Shown piece by piece: positions 34,350 to 46,400 of a DNA stretch of 64,000 nucleotides (positions are counted from its first letter, which is position 1; each line of letters opens with the position of its first letter). Source of the stretch: Whitmania pigra (lineage: Eukaryota > Annelida > Clitellata > Hirudinida > Haemopidae); the NCBI GenBank assembly GCA_021613335.1, contig JAJTWR010000353.1:659001-723000 (forward strand), written 5' to 3'. Under the pieces are notes generated by a model that had not been told where the DNA came from, searched no databases, and saw only the letters and a program-made list of their open reading frames with translations. Both the position numbers and the translations under genes were made by a program.

Positions 34350-34999
34350 CAGGGGTCTTAAACACGCGGCCCGCAAAGGCATTTCATGCGGCCCTCGACG
34401 AACACATATTAATAAAAATTTACATTACATTTTTCAATTGTTCTATTGTCGGTGTTTGAACTTTTGCAAAAGCGCCATCTTAACCAGGAGAAAATCTTAT
34501 CTACTTATTTATTCGTAGTCCTTCGAGAGTCACGAGAAAGATTTCCAAGGTTACTCTCTGCTACTACAAGGATTCTTGCAATGTTTGGCAGTACATATGC
34601 ATGTGAACAATTTTTCTCATCCATGAAAGTTAACAAGTCTGTACTGAGGTCACAGCTCACTAATGAACATTTGCAAGCAACACTGAGATTGGCTTCTTCT
34701 CACAAAATCAAGCCTAATATTGATGCCCTTGTTGACGCAAAACGCTGCCAGGTCAGCAGTCAGTACAGAAAGTGACTGAAACTTTATGTTAACCAAATAC
34801 AAATACGCCAAAAACGATACATAAATTGACTACATTACATTTGTAATAAATGGATTTTAGAAAGTTTGTAAAGCGTTCTTATTACGTTGTCTTGTTTATT
34901 GACTTTTTATCATTTTAAACAAGTTCTGGCTATGCGGCCCTCGAGGAACTTTAGAAGTCATCACTTGGCCCGCGGAGCAATTTGAGTTTGAGACCCCTG
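34350..34999 (+). mobile_element. hAT (Charlie/GTF2IRD2-like) internally deleted element, 650 bp
   Basis: Ends are CAGGGGTCTTAAACACGCGG and (right end, reverse complement) CAGGGGTCTCAAACTCAAAT, flanked by a perfect 8-bp duplication TGTTATCC (34342-34349 and 35000-35007). A plus-strand frame at about 34446-34775 encodes only the C-terminal transposase part, with LSATTRILAMFGSTYACEQF and SVLRSQLTNEHLQATLRLA, like the hAT domain of GTF2IRD2/ZBED-type proteins. The rest of the transposase is deleted, so it cannot be autonomous. Confidence 0.93.
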
Positions 35000-35007
35000 T
35001 GTTATCC

Positions 35008-35331
35008 TATAGTTAATGAATTATTTAACAATGTTCTGACATTATGGTATAATTGTGTACCATCAATAGTTAAACCAAAACTTCAATTATAAAAAATATG
35101 AATTACCTATAAATAAATTACAAAAATGTACTACTTAACAAAATCTTAAAGACACAAATTTTAAATTGATAAATAAGGTTTTAATTAAAATTTTAAACTA
35201 CAGAAATCGATTGCCTGATACATGTTTTAATTATACAATCAAATATTTTTAGGGATGTTTACAAATGGATTAATTGTTATTAATGTAAGCGGGTCAGTTA
35301 GATATCTGTTCGGGCTCTCTTGATAAAAACT
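35008..35331. promoter_or_regulatory. Upstream region of INO80E
   Basis: AT-rich 0.3 kb between the hAT element and the INO80E start codon. No TATA box in a convincing position. It presumably holds the promoter. Confidence 0.35.
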
Positions 35332-36407
35332 ATGGATGGTGTAGTTGATTATAAATTGAAGTATCGAGACATGAAGAAAAAGTTAAAGTTGCTCATTTAT
35401 GTAAGCCACCACATTTTCGAAAGTTAGCGATGCTTATTTCACTCGTTACCGTTTCAAATTTCAATCAAACATTCCAGGAGCAAGAATGTTTTCTAGAAGA
35501 GCTTAAAACTTCCCAAAAGAAATTATTGAAGCTGAATAGGGATAGGAGGTCACATTATTTGCATTTACTTGAATATGAACAGCTTGCTTTTAGCAAAATT
35601 AGTTTAATCGTGTATTTAACCATCAATAGTTTTTTGCTGGATGAGCTACTTCAATATGAAACAAAGATAAATGATTCTAGTGACTCCGAAGCCACAGACT
35701 CCAGTAATAGTGACATAGGTGAAGTAAAAGAACCCAAAAAGTAAATGTAACATATTTAAAATATTTTATCATTGTTATTATTTTCAATATTGGAATGGGA
35801 ACTGATTTAATTGATGTTTTCAGAGCTAAAATCAGCAACTTTTCTCACAAAGCATCTCATGGGGTTTGTTCAATTTGCCATATATCTTTACATGAGTGCT
35901 TATTTTTATACTCATTAATACTTATTAATTATGTATTGACTATCAAATTAATTTATTGTGTTAAATTGCTTCAGATGAAGTTGATAAAAAACCAAAAGAG
36001 AAGGCTCAACACCAGTAAGGCTGAGGCTGCTTCAGGTAATTCCCAAAAATCAGATCCAAGTTATTAAAACCTAATTGAACAACCCAATTTAGTTTAATTA
36101 GGCATAGTAATTCTTAAATTATTTAAATGTCATGTTTTGAAATGAATTGAGCGATAAATAATTGGATTGTATTTCAGGATCTTCCAGTGGAAAAGTGACT
36201 TCCAAGGCAGCAGCCACCAAGCAGGAGAGTCAAGTGACCAGGGAAGAAGTGGAAAGACAGCTGGAGATGAAGCAAATGTCTCAGCCGGACTTTATGAACA
36301 TAAACGTATCGTACCACCCGCCAGAAGATATATTCAACCACGATAGCTCTAATCAGGATTGGTTTGTAGATCCATCCAATCCACTTATAGACGTTCTAAA
36401 CTATTAA
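35332..36407 (+). CDS. INO80E: INO80 complex subunit E homologue, five exons
   Basis: The model is join(35332..35400,35478..35548,35630..35723,35975..36035,36178..36407), 174 residues. It opens MDGVVDYKLKYRDMKKKLK, then LIYEQECFLEELKTSQKKLL, NRDRSFLLDELLQYE and an acidic Ser/Asp run (NDSSDSEATDSS), which matches the N-terminal coiled-coil half of INO80E closely. All four introns have GT-AG ends and compatible phases (0, 2, 0, 1). The C-terminal half is charged and diverged, as in other invertebrates, and ends PSNPLIDVLNY. Known role: metazoan-specific subunit of the INO80 chromatin remodeller. The exon 3/4 join was chosen among alternatives because it avoids stops and gives a basic stretch like the vertebrate one. 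It lies tail-to-tail with TYW2. Confidence 0.88.
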
Positions 36408-36753
36408 AGATTGAAGGAATGAAATTCTTTTAAATTAATATTGAGGGCTGTTTTTTACAAACCACAGCTCTGAGCCTGCCATGTTGGTGCAAAATGAAGA
36501 TGATTCGGAATTGATCATTGACATGGCCTGATCTTTGGCTCCAAAATGTTGTTTTGTAAAATGTTTGTGATTTTTGTTCTAGGTATATTTGTGCCGTTGA
36601 ACATAGGTTGTTAGAACTATAGTCTCGTCTGCCAAGCAGTACTTCAATTTACTTAGAATTTTGTGAGAATATGTGTTGGAACAGCTGGGTGGATTGCGAT
36701 GGCAATAACACAATAAACACAATGTTTGAAATATTTGTATTAGTAAGATTTTA

Positions 36754-38538
36754 TCAAGATGCTCGTATTGGTCTACATTGAATATCTGCTACAACGTGGT
36801 CGACACGAGGAGCATATGACTTGACGTGTTCCACGTGAGTCACGGACACGTGCCAATTCTGACTGTCAATCTCCTCCAGGATTTCATTCAGTCTCCTAGA
36901 AACAGAAGCTGCCCATTCATTCCATTCCAGTCTCTGAACTGATTTGTCGAAGTTTAATTTTTCCACATTGTTTGTCTTTGATTTCATGGGCAAAACCCGA
37001 AGCACTTCATTTCTTTGCTCAGCTATCATGTTCTGGCAGGGGAGTTTTTCTCCACTACAAATTTTATTATTTGGATGTGAGGATTCAGGCTGGTGGCTTG
37101 TGACGTTACCATGTACGTGCATAAATCCACCAACATCCTTTCTGAGGGCATGGCATGCAGTCACCCATCCATCCTCAGAACTTGGAATGAGACCCAAGTT
37201 GATCCTGTCGGCGACATTGCGAGGACACGTCTGGAATAATTCATCGGTGAATCATTCAATTAGAGGAATGAACGAATATTTCTGATTTTTCCATAAGCAA
37301 GTGTATTTTGAAATTTGAATAAACAACTTTCAGGAATAAATAATCAACAATTAACCAGTCCGTTGTCTCCTTCTAAGACCTCGCATCTCTCAGCAACTTT
37401 GTTGAGTTTTAAGTTGTTGTTGAGTGCTTCAACAGCGTGAGGGTTCCATTCGCAGGCGATCAACTTCTTTGCCTTCGCATGAACGAGGTAAGGCAAGGTG
37501 AAGTATCCAATTCCTAGAAACAGATAAATCGATTCTCAAAACTTGGTTCTCTCTAATCATTGAAAACCAGTTTAAGTATTTTAACATTTTACAAATTCAA
37601 AGCGTGAGTTGAGAACCTGCATACAAGTCGACAACAGTTTCTAACGAGCAGTCAAACTTGCTTATTCTCAGCTTCTCAGTTATGTTGCCTGGACTGAACA
37701 TGCATTTTGTGACGTCATAGCTATACCTTTAATGAAAAATAATGCACTGAATTGTCAATGGGGAATACTTTTAGTAATGAAAGATATGTAATTTTGTGCT
37801 GCATGAAGTGCTGGTTTCAACACATTTAATATTAAAATAGCAGTATATCAGACTTTAACATAGACCCACTTGATTCCATTGTCAGTATGTGTAATGTATC
37901 CTGATTCTCCAAGTATCATATCTACTCTTGGACTCCTAAATAAATCCTTGCTAATGGCACTTTTTCTAGCAATCCTTTTGCAATCAAATGAGGATGCTAC
38001 CAATTCCCACAAGCCTGAAATTGTTTTGGCCTAACCAATTAGTTGAGGTCGACTATTGTAAAAATAACAATATGTAATAATACTTGCCTTTAGATGACCA
38101 AATGTCCATTTTAAAGGAATCATTATTTAGAAGCAGCAAATCATCAAACTTTTCATATGATTTTGGAAAATCATTGATCAATTCCTCGCCCCACAATTGA
38201 AGTATTTGCAACTTATTTTTTAACTTGTTGGTTGGACTGTTCAGTTGTTTTTTAGCATTAATTTCCAAATCCATCTTATGGATTTCAAAGTGGACGTTTG
38301 GTGGTATAATAGCTGCAAACTCTGTTAAATAACTGTCAACAAAACTTCTGAGTACAGGCAAAGCTATTTTGCTTTCCGGTAAGCTTTTGGCAAGCCACTT
38401 GTTATCGTAAAGAGATTTTTGTTTCAAAAACGACCTGCGAAAAAAGAATGCTTTGCACAAGGATTCCTTTACAAAGAAAAAATATAATTCATACTTTAAC
38501 CCATTCGCTTGATTATAAGCAACCACTAGAACATCCAT
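36754..38538 (-). CDS. TYW2: tRNA wybutosine-synthesising protein 2 (TYW2/TRMT12), five exons
   Basis: The model is complement(join(36754..37230,37356..37513,37617..37726,37870..38014,38088..38538)), 446 residues (human 448). It transfers the aminocarboxypropyl group of S-adenosylmethionine to the wybutosine precursor at position 37 of tRNA-Phe. Visible motifs are KSYAPRVDHVVADIQCRP at the C terminus, LGLIPSSEDGW, VVDLYAGIGYFTLPYLVHA (AdoMet-binding loop), ACEWNPHAVEALNNNLKLN, YDVTKCMFSPGNITEKLR and a conserved LLLLNNDSF. All joins keep frame. Intron 1 uses a GC donor (AAAG|GCAAGT), the usual form of GC-AG introns. The start MDVLVVAYNQ gives the normal family length. It is head-to-head with the ODAD4-like gene 0.54 kb away. 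Confidence 0.93.
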
Positions 38539-39076
38539 ATTGAGCTAGAGAACTTAATGAGTTAATTCGCAAGTTTTCGTGTGTTTATTTACTTTTTTAC
38601 AGTGCTAAAAGTAGAATTGACTCAAATATGTGTAGAGATGTTATTTTTTGTTATCCAAGTTTATTGAAATATATCATAATTAATAACGTGTAATTGTACA
38701 CAATTTCTGCCTTTATGTAAAGTTTCTAGGCAGCCAGTGTTTATGTCGAGATTTACATTAAATTAAAATTATTTTTTGGGCTTTTTTAAAAAATAAATTA
38801 TTTTTAACATTGCTTATCTATTGTTAATAGTTATATTCTTTACTGTAGGAATAGAGTGTCACAGCTTAGTTCGGGTAGTCTAATTTTATAATATTTTAAT
38901 AAACAATTTAAAAAATATATAATTAAGCAATTTTGTTCTCACTTTTACTTATTTATTTATGAAGCGAGTTCTCCAAGCCAAATTTTGTTGCCATGAATAC
39001 AGAGGAGTGTCAGTAGCTACCAAGTTACTGAGGCTATGATTGAATCGTCTCAAAGAGTTCATGACTGTTACTGAAT

Positions 39077-42000
39077 ATGCAGTCAAAAGTTTCTACAAAT
39101 TATGCGGCAACTGCTGACGATAGCAAGAAAGCACGAAATAAAGGTGAAAATGAAAAACAGCCGAGCACCGGATCTTTTGATCTTTATCATTCAGAAGCTC
39201 ACACCTTTCAATCTATTGGGGAGTTTAAAAAAGCAATTGCCAGTTATTCAAAAGTAAATTAGTTTCAGTTTTTGTAAATCAATTCAGATGAAAGATTAGG
39301 TAGCATAAATAAGAAGAAAAAAATAAATACAATGTGATATTTAACTTTATTTAAATTATTTTTTTTATTAAGGCAATGGAAATAAAACCTGGAGATAAGA
39401 AGTGTCTCATTGCAAGGGCCAGATGTTATTTGAAGGTTGGAAATGCTGAGAAGGCATTAGATGACTCCAATGAAATCCATGTAAATGATCCAGAATATGT
39501 AAAGGTTGGTTTTCATATCTTCAATTTATGACATTATCATTTACATCTTTTTATCTAAAATATGGTTTCAAAGCATTTATTAAATAAATTTTTGTAGAGT
39601 CTCCTAATAAAAGCTGATGCTCTCCATCAACTCACACAGTTTGAATATGCCCTTATCTTCTACCATAGAGGCAGACGACTGAGGCCTGAAATGCGTGAAT
39701 TTGGTCAAGGCATTCAAAGGGCAGAGGAGGCTATTTATAATGCCATTGGAGGTTGTTAGCTAATAAGAATTTTTACAAGAATTTTTTTAATGGTTTAGTT
39801 TGGATGGTGACCCGTCAAAATAGCCCAGCGACAAAATAGCCCCGTCAAAACATTCCCGTCAATGTATCTTTATAAAAAAAATATTTATATGAGTTGATAC
39901 ATTAACCTGTAACTTATTTCAAATTTGATTACATGAAATGAGTTTTATGTTTTGATGGTGCTATTTTGACGGGGATATTTTGTCGCCGGGCTATTATGAC
40001 GGGGTGCCAGTTTGGATTTATTTTGATATTTGAGAATGTTTGCTTAGTATCATTAGAATGTTTGGTTGGATTATATAAATATGAGGATAAGAGCTGTAAT
40101 CCCCTAAAGTATGAAATAAATAGTCCAAACTGGTGAATGGTCATTGTAGAAAACTCAGGAATTGTTTTCAAGGTTCCTCATAATATTCAGGATTTCTGTG
40201 AAGAATTGGACATCCAGGTTTGTAAATATAAACGATTTACTCCTTCAAACTACATTTTTCAGATATTTGGCCTAATTCAAATTGCCTGACAGAATTAACA
40301 TGTTACATTAAGTAGCTTTGCTCAGTGAATTTTGAATCACACATTGTTAACATGTTATTGTTATGTGACACAAGAATTTTATTAAAGTTTGGCTTAATTC
40401 TGATGTAAGATTATAAAATTATAAATAAATGTCATTAAATACACATTATAAAAACTTCTATCAAACGCCATTGTTTCTGTAAGAAAAAACTCAGCCTATC
40501 GATATTGGCTTCAACCAAATTGAAATTATTGGAAAAATCTGAAGCGAACGACGGCATTGGTAGCGGAAACAAAACAAGCAGAACATCACCAGAAGAGAAG
40601 AAGGGTGGCGATCAGGGTGACAATGATAACGAGGTGCTTGTGAGGCAATGCACTTGTCGTCTGCTTTTTGGCATCCACTTTTGTTCACATACTTAGCATT
40701 TCCCTCGAGTTATTTGAAATCTGAGTTACAGGATCAACAACCTCAGATATTTTAATTTGTTGGTTGCTAAAAGTTATTCAGATTTTGTTTATGTTTATTA
40801 TTTTTAAAAATATCATTAGATGTTGTATTTGAAGTAAATTTCCTTTTCACTCCAATTTAATGCTAAGGCTTTTTCACAAGTATTGTATTTGTTTTTTTTA
40901 TGTTTATTTTCATTTTTGTTTTATGGCAATTGTAGATTCAACAATACTAATTCTTATTATATCAATGACTATGATGTTTTGGAAGAAATCGTCAAAGAAG
41001 CAAGATATATCTTCAGTCAGCAACGAGCTTGAAGTTGACGAAGCAGCCCTGGAAAAGAAGGTGAAGATGATGAACAGCAGCAAGTCATGCAAACAGCTAC
41101 TTGGGGAACTGTATGCTGATAAGGAGTTTCTTGAGTCACTACTTAATGAAACTGGTAATCATATACTTATTATACACTGGTATATTACAAATATGTATTT
41201 ACTCTGTTTTTTCAAGTTTATGAATACTTTCAAATACTGATTTATATGATACTGAATTGCAAGATATGGGAAATACAAAGGCAATAAACACAATAAACTG
41301 ACATTAAATAACATTATCTTTGTGTAATCATGTTCCTACGATTTTTTTGATTGGCCCGTAGAGGTGGCGAGCAACCAATCGGATGCAAACAAACAGATCC
41401 GTTCTTTGACGATCAAGGAACTGAACTTTCTTGGCACGAGGTCAGAGTTTTGGCAGCAACAAAAGCCTTTGTATTCGAGGAACCATGAAAAGGCTCTGAG
41501 AGAACAGAGTTACCCAAAGAATAAGAATGAAACCCGATCTTCAGATTGGACTGAGGAGGAATTGAAGGCCATTGAAAATGGCAAGTATTTAAATATTAAT
41601 AATAGTAATTAAAATAAATTACAATTAAATAATTATTATTAAAATATTATATATAAAATATTAATATGTTATTAATTATTATTCAACTGAATTGAAATGT
41701 CGTCTTACCTTCAAATCTTAATAGTCAATTAGTGACCATTTATCCGATTGAATGGCAGCACAATCTCAAGGAAGATATAAAGAAAGTCTGGAAAGGTGCC
41801 AGAAGCTCTTGAAGTCTTTGGAAAAGCTTCCAGATGGTGGAACGAAGATGGTGAGGATGACAAAAATTTATTCTTTCATGGGGAAAGCTTGTGTGGAGTT
41901 GGGAGACGACAAACATGCTTTGAAGTGGTACCAGCACGAATATGAAAATGCTGCTAAGAAGTGAGTTGATAAGTTTATTTGACAATGTTGAAGACCTTAG

Positions 42001-43479
42001 TTTGGCATTTGATTTATTTTTTTAAAAGATAAAATAATGTGGAAATTAATGCACGGAATTTTTTAGTTCTATTATCATAAATAGTAATTTATTAAATTAT
42101 AAAATTGATTCATTTGACATATTTGTATTGTTTATTTATTGAGTTAAAAAATTGATTCATTTGATTTATTCATGGTAATTTTCTGTCAGTAAAATACCAG
42201 AGTCTGAATCGAAAGCATTAGGAAACATAGGAAGATTGAACATGAGGATGGGTAACTTCAAGGCAGCACTGAAACTGTTTGTTTTAAAAACCCATTTCTT
42301 CAATTAATTGAACATCCGCCCTATTTGGCCACATATTATTTTTAGGTTTCAAAAGTGCTTCAAAAAAGAAATTTTGGTTGAAAAGCCACGGTTGATGCAC
42401 GAAATGGGGAGGTGTTGGTTCGAAATGGAAAGGTTCAAAAAGGCAGAAGAATGTGGAAAGAAGTCTTTGGAGTTTGCAAAAGAAGAATATGATGAACAAT
42501 GGCATTTGAAGGCCTTGATTCTCATTGGCCAGTCTCAAGGTGGAGTAGTGTCTGACAGTTATTTGAATTAGTTTAATTGTTTTTATTTATCCAACAATTT
42601 TACATACAGTTCATTTGTTTTGTTTTTTTTTAACTTAAACAATAAATTAAACTGTAACTCAACATGTGTTTAAATTTTCAATTGCAAGAAAAGAGAAATC
42701 AGAATGTTCTTGCCCTCGGCAACTACAACGAAGCTCTTCTTCTGTCTCGGACCTTAGATGACTCATCAGCTGAAGAAGTTATTAAAAGAACAATAAGTGA
42801 TCTCAAGGCAAAAGTTCCAAGCTATGATGAAGGGGTACACGAAGACAATTCTGAAGATGATAATGATTCCTATGACGAAGATGATGATGATGATGAAGAT
42901 GAAATTGAGGATGATCATGCCAGCTCATCAGAGAGGTCCTCTGTTGTTTCGATGTCACGACATTCTTCGAGCCAAATGTCGTCTGTTTCGGGCAGGATTT
43001 CAGTGCAAGGTGATACAGGCTTAACTGACTGTAGTAAAATACAACAAATTATCTTTTTTTATTTATTGTAACTAAATGTCCTAGTTTATTGCCTCATAAG
43101 TTGTTAATGACATGGTTCTTTCCTATTTTTAGTGACAAATTTAATTCACGATTTTTTATCTCAATTGGTGGAAGCCAATTGCTTTAAAAGTCAAATTTTC
43201 TTTATGATGCCTTTATAATAAACTTGTTTCAGTTCCAGCAAAGGCAAAAGCTTGTCCGCAAGGTAAGGACCAGAAGACATCAAAACGTGAGGCTAGCAAT
43301 TCTAAAGAAAACAAAGGTTCAACTAGTAAAAACAACTACAAAAAGAATGAGAATTTAAAAAGACATGATGACACTGGTGGTGACGACGATGGCAACGATG
43401 ACGACGGAGATGATGAAGGTGTGAAGAGGATACAAAAGAAAGCTCCAGAGAAAGCAAGCAAAAAAACAAGTAGCTAGTT
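39077..43479 (+). CDS. ODAD4: ODAD4/TTC25-like TPR protein (outer dynein arm docking), multi-exon
   Basis: Exons read with confidence are 39077..39253, 39373..39504, 39598..39751 and 40150..40217. Further exons lie at about 40490-40635, 40940-41152, 41364-41580, 41752-41961, 42190-42283, 42350-42540, 42688-43010 and 43231-43472. Early TPRs show FDLYHSEAHTFQSIGEFKKA, KPGDKKCLIARARCYLK and LLIKADALHQLTQFEYAL. Then come KQLLGELYADKEFLESLL, FLGTRSEFWQQQKPLY, further TPRs (LHEMGRCWFEME-like region) and an acidic/serine tail. These match TTC25/ODAD4, the ODA-docking subunit of motile cilia and sperm flagella. Exon limits between 40490 and 40940 and near 42283 are uncertain. The last exon may stop at TAG 43477-43479 or splice at 43472 into PLAT exons. 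Confidence 0.8.
39806..40008. mobile_element. MITE with 9-bp target duplication, in an ODAD4 intron
   Basis: A 203-bp element whose ends are long inverted repeats (GGTGACCCGTCAAAATAGCC versus right-end reverse complement GGCACCCCGTCATAATAGCC, continuing about 48 bp). It is flanked by an exact 9-bp duplication AGTTTGGAT (39797-39805 and 40009-40017). The 9-bp duplication suggests a Mutator-like origin. No coding capacity. Confidence 0.88.
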
Positions 43480-46400
43480 TAATTTTAATTTTATAATAAT
43501 CATTGTGATGATAATGTTTATTCATCACAGTTTATTATACTACTATTAATAAATCTGATAAATTTAATAATTTAATAATAATCTCAAAATTGCAGCTAAA
43601 TGTCACTAAATTTTTTTTACGTTTTAAGTAAATTACAACGTCACGGTGAAAACTGGCAACGTGTTTACCGCTGGCACCAAGTCCGGCGTTGCCATGGTGA
43701 TATATGGAAAGCATGGAAAGACAGAAAACATTCCACTGACGAATCCGTGCAACAACCCCATCCCTTTTGAGCAAGGAAAGACGGACAAGTTTGTGGTTAA
43801 AGCAACGGATGTTGGGAATGTAGGCTGTCTTCATCAACGTGTTTATTTGAATTATTTCTATATGAGGATGCGATGAACATTAAACGTAGATGTAGTCTTA
43901 CGTAGAATGAATGCTTCTTAATGTTGTTTTAAACTTTTAAAGTTTGAGGAGGACGACTTTGTTCATCTACTGATGATCAATTTAATGACCACTGACATCA
44001 TCTCAGATCAAACAGATCAAGATCTTCCACAGTGGGACGCAAATGAACGACGGATGGTTCTTGGAGGATGTGAGCATCACGTCGCCGACGTTCGAAGAAG
44101 TTTATTTTTTCTACGTCCATCGATGGCTGAGCAAGTTCAATGAGGATGGAAAAACTACAAGAACCCTGGAACCAACAAATGTTTCCTTAAAGCAATCAGG
44201 TGAATTAAATTTCGTTTCTTTTGTAATTTTTCCTGTTGTGATTTTAAAATGCTTTTCGATAATAATCACAACAATGCTCTATCGATAACCCAGGGTAATG
44301 AATTTACAGTCATTTTATGATTCTTACACATAATTACTAATTTAATGACCGGACATGTTTAAAGCATAGTTTATACTGACGTCATCTTTAATAAAAACAA
44401 ATGAAAATCAACAAGACATTTAATGCTAAAACTGATAATCAAAAACTAATAATATTAGTAATAATTAATGGTCTTTCAATGTGCTTCACTTCAAGCTGAC
44501 TACAAAATAACCCTCGTCAGTGGTGCTGGCTCTCAATTGGTCAGCGGCATCAACATATTCATCACAATCTTCGGGAAATACCTGAGGACCGACAAGATTT
44601 CCGTTCGTTTGAATCCCAACAACTCGGAATATTCCGACGAATCGTTCGTCGACAAAATCAGAGTTAAAGGGACTGATGTCAAGAAGGTCTTTTACTTGTT
44701 AATTTGCTAGGCAATTGAATTTAAGACTGCTAAAGTATATTATGATCTTGTAGTGTTATTAAGTTATTAGTAATATAAAAATAATGATTAAATTATTTAT
44801 TGATGGTACTTGATAGATATAGCATTAAATGTGTAGAATTTATTGGAAAACCTTTGTAGCTTAGTAACTAATTTTAGTTTAATTTAACTGTAATAGCAAT
44901 AGTAAAAACAATAATATTTGCCTACACTGTCGTGTAGATAACGAGAATAAAGGTTGGTTTGGATAACCTGAAACCACACTCAAAATGGCATCTTGAAGAA
45001 GTGAAAATAAAGCTCCTGAACACGACCTACTTGTTCGAGGCTGAGAAATGGTTCGACAAGAACTTAAAGGAAGGAACACTTGAAGAAGAATTGATACCAA
45101 CACAAGTGTCTGAAAAAAGTAAGACAAGAATAGATTTGCTTTAAGTGAAAATTTGTTCATATTACTTATGTTGTGATTGCCTTGCCTTTATTATACTAAT
45201 TTTACTTATATCGCAACAACGAATCTTTCATCTTTAGAATCAAAGTCAGTCCAAGGAAATACCACATCGAACCAAACAAAGGGCAGAAAAAGTGGTGCTG
45301 AATATGAAGATGGTGATGATGAAAGAGGGAAACCCGGTGATGGCAATAAACATTATTCAAAATCTGTAAATAAAATTAATGCCAAGGAAGGAAGTAAAGT
45401 GTTGAACAAGCAGTCTGGAGGACCTAAGAAGAAAAAAAGTTTGAGTTTGATTTTTTCATGAAATATCCAAAATTAATCAATAATTGCTAATCAATAATTT
45501 TTGGAAAAGCTGATCCAACTTCCACGTTTAGTAGCTCATTGACACCTTGATTACTTTTAGAGTTACTGTACACCGTGGAAATAACAACTGGAAACAAGGA
45601 AGGCTCAGGAACAGATGCAGATGTGTTCATGGTTCTCTGTGGCAAGAAGGCCAACTCTTCAAAGTTTGTTCTTAAGGGCAGTTCGGAGAAGAATGCATTC
45701 CAGAGAGGAGGATTGGATGTCTTCCAATTGGAATGCGATGATGTCGGAGATGTTAGTGATTCTTTAATGCTTCCTTATCATTTTTTTAAATGTTGTTTTA
45801 AAACTTTTAAAAATTGCTTCCAACTAAGGATCGGACTGAGGCCTTTTACAATGTATTTGACAGATATTTTGAGTTATTCACAAATATTTGGTTTAATTTC
45901 AAGATATCCAAAATCAAGATCGGACATAATGGTTCAAAAAGAAATCTAGGATGGCTTGTTGAGTCAGTGAAGATTTCAACGGGAACAAAGACATACTTCT
46001 TCAAAGTTGGAAAATGGTTTGACAAGGAGAAGGGAGATGGCAAAATAGTCAGATGTTTCAAAGCACTTTCTATCACTCCACAAAGAGGAAAGGACCAAAA
46101 AGACTCTAGAAATCATGACCAAGAGAATGATGAAGAAAAAGATGAGAACAATGCTGGTGAAGGTAACGAAGAAGAAGATGATGATGGTGATAACTCCGAA
46201 GAAGATAAGCACACCGAAAAGCACCATCATGAATCGAGTGATGATGACGGTGATGATACGCAAACTAATGAAGCCAAACATATTGAAAGTTCAAGAAAGG
46301 ATGAAACTCAAAGTAAGGAAAATGTTTTTCAAAACCAAGCTTAAATTAGCGTTAGATGTCTTATGATTCAATTGTGAAAACTATAAACATGTCTGCATGT

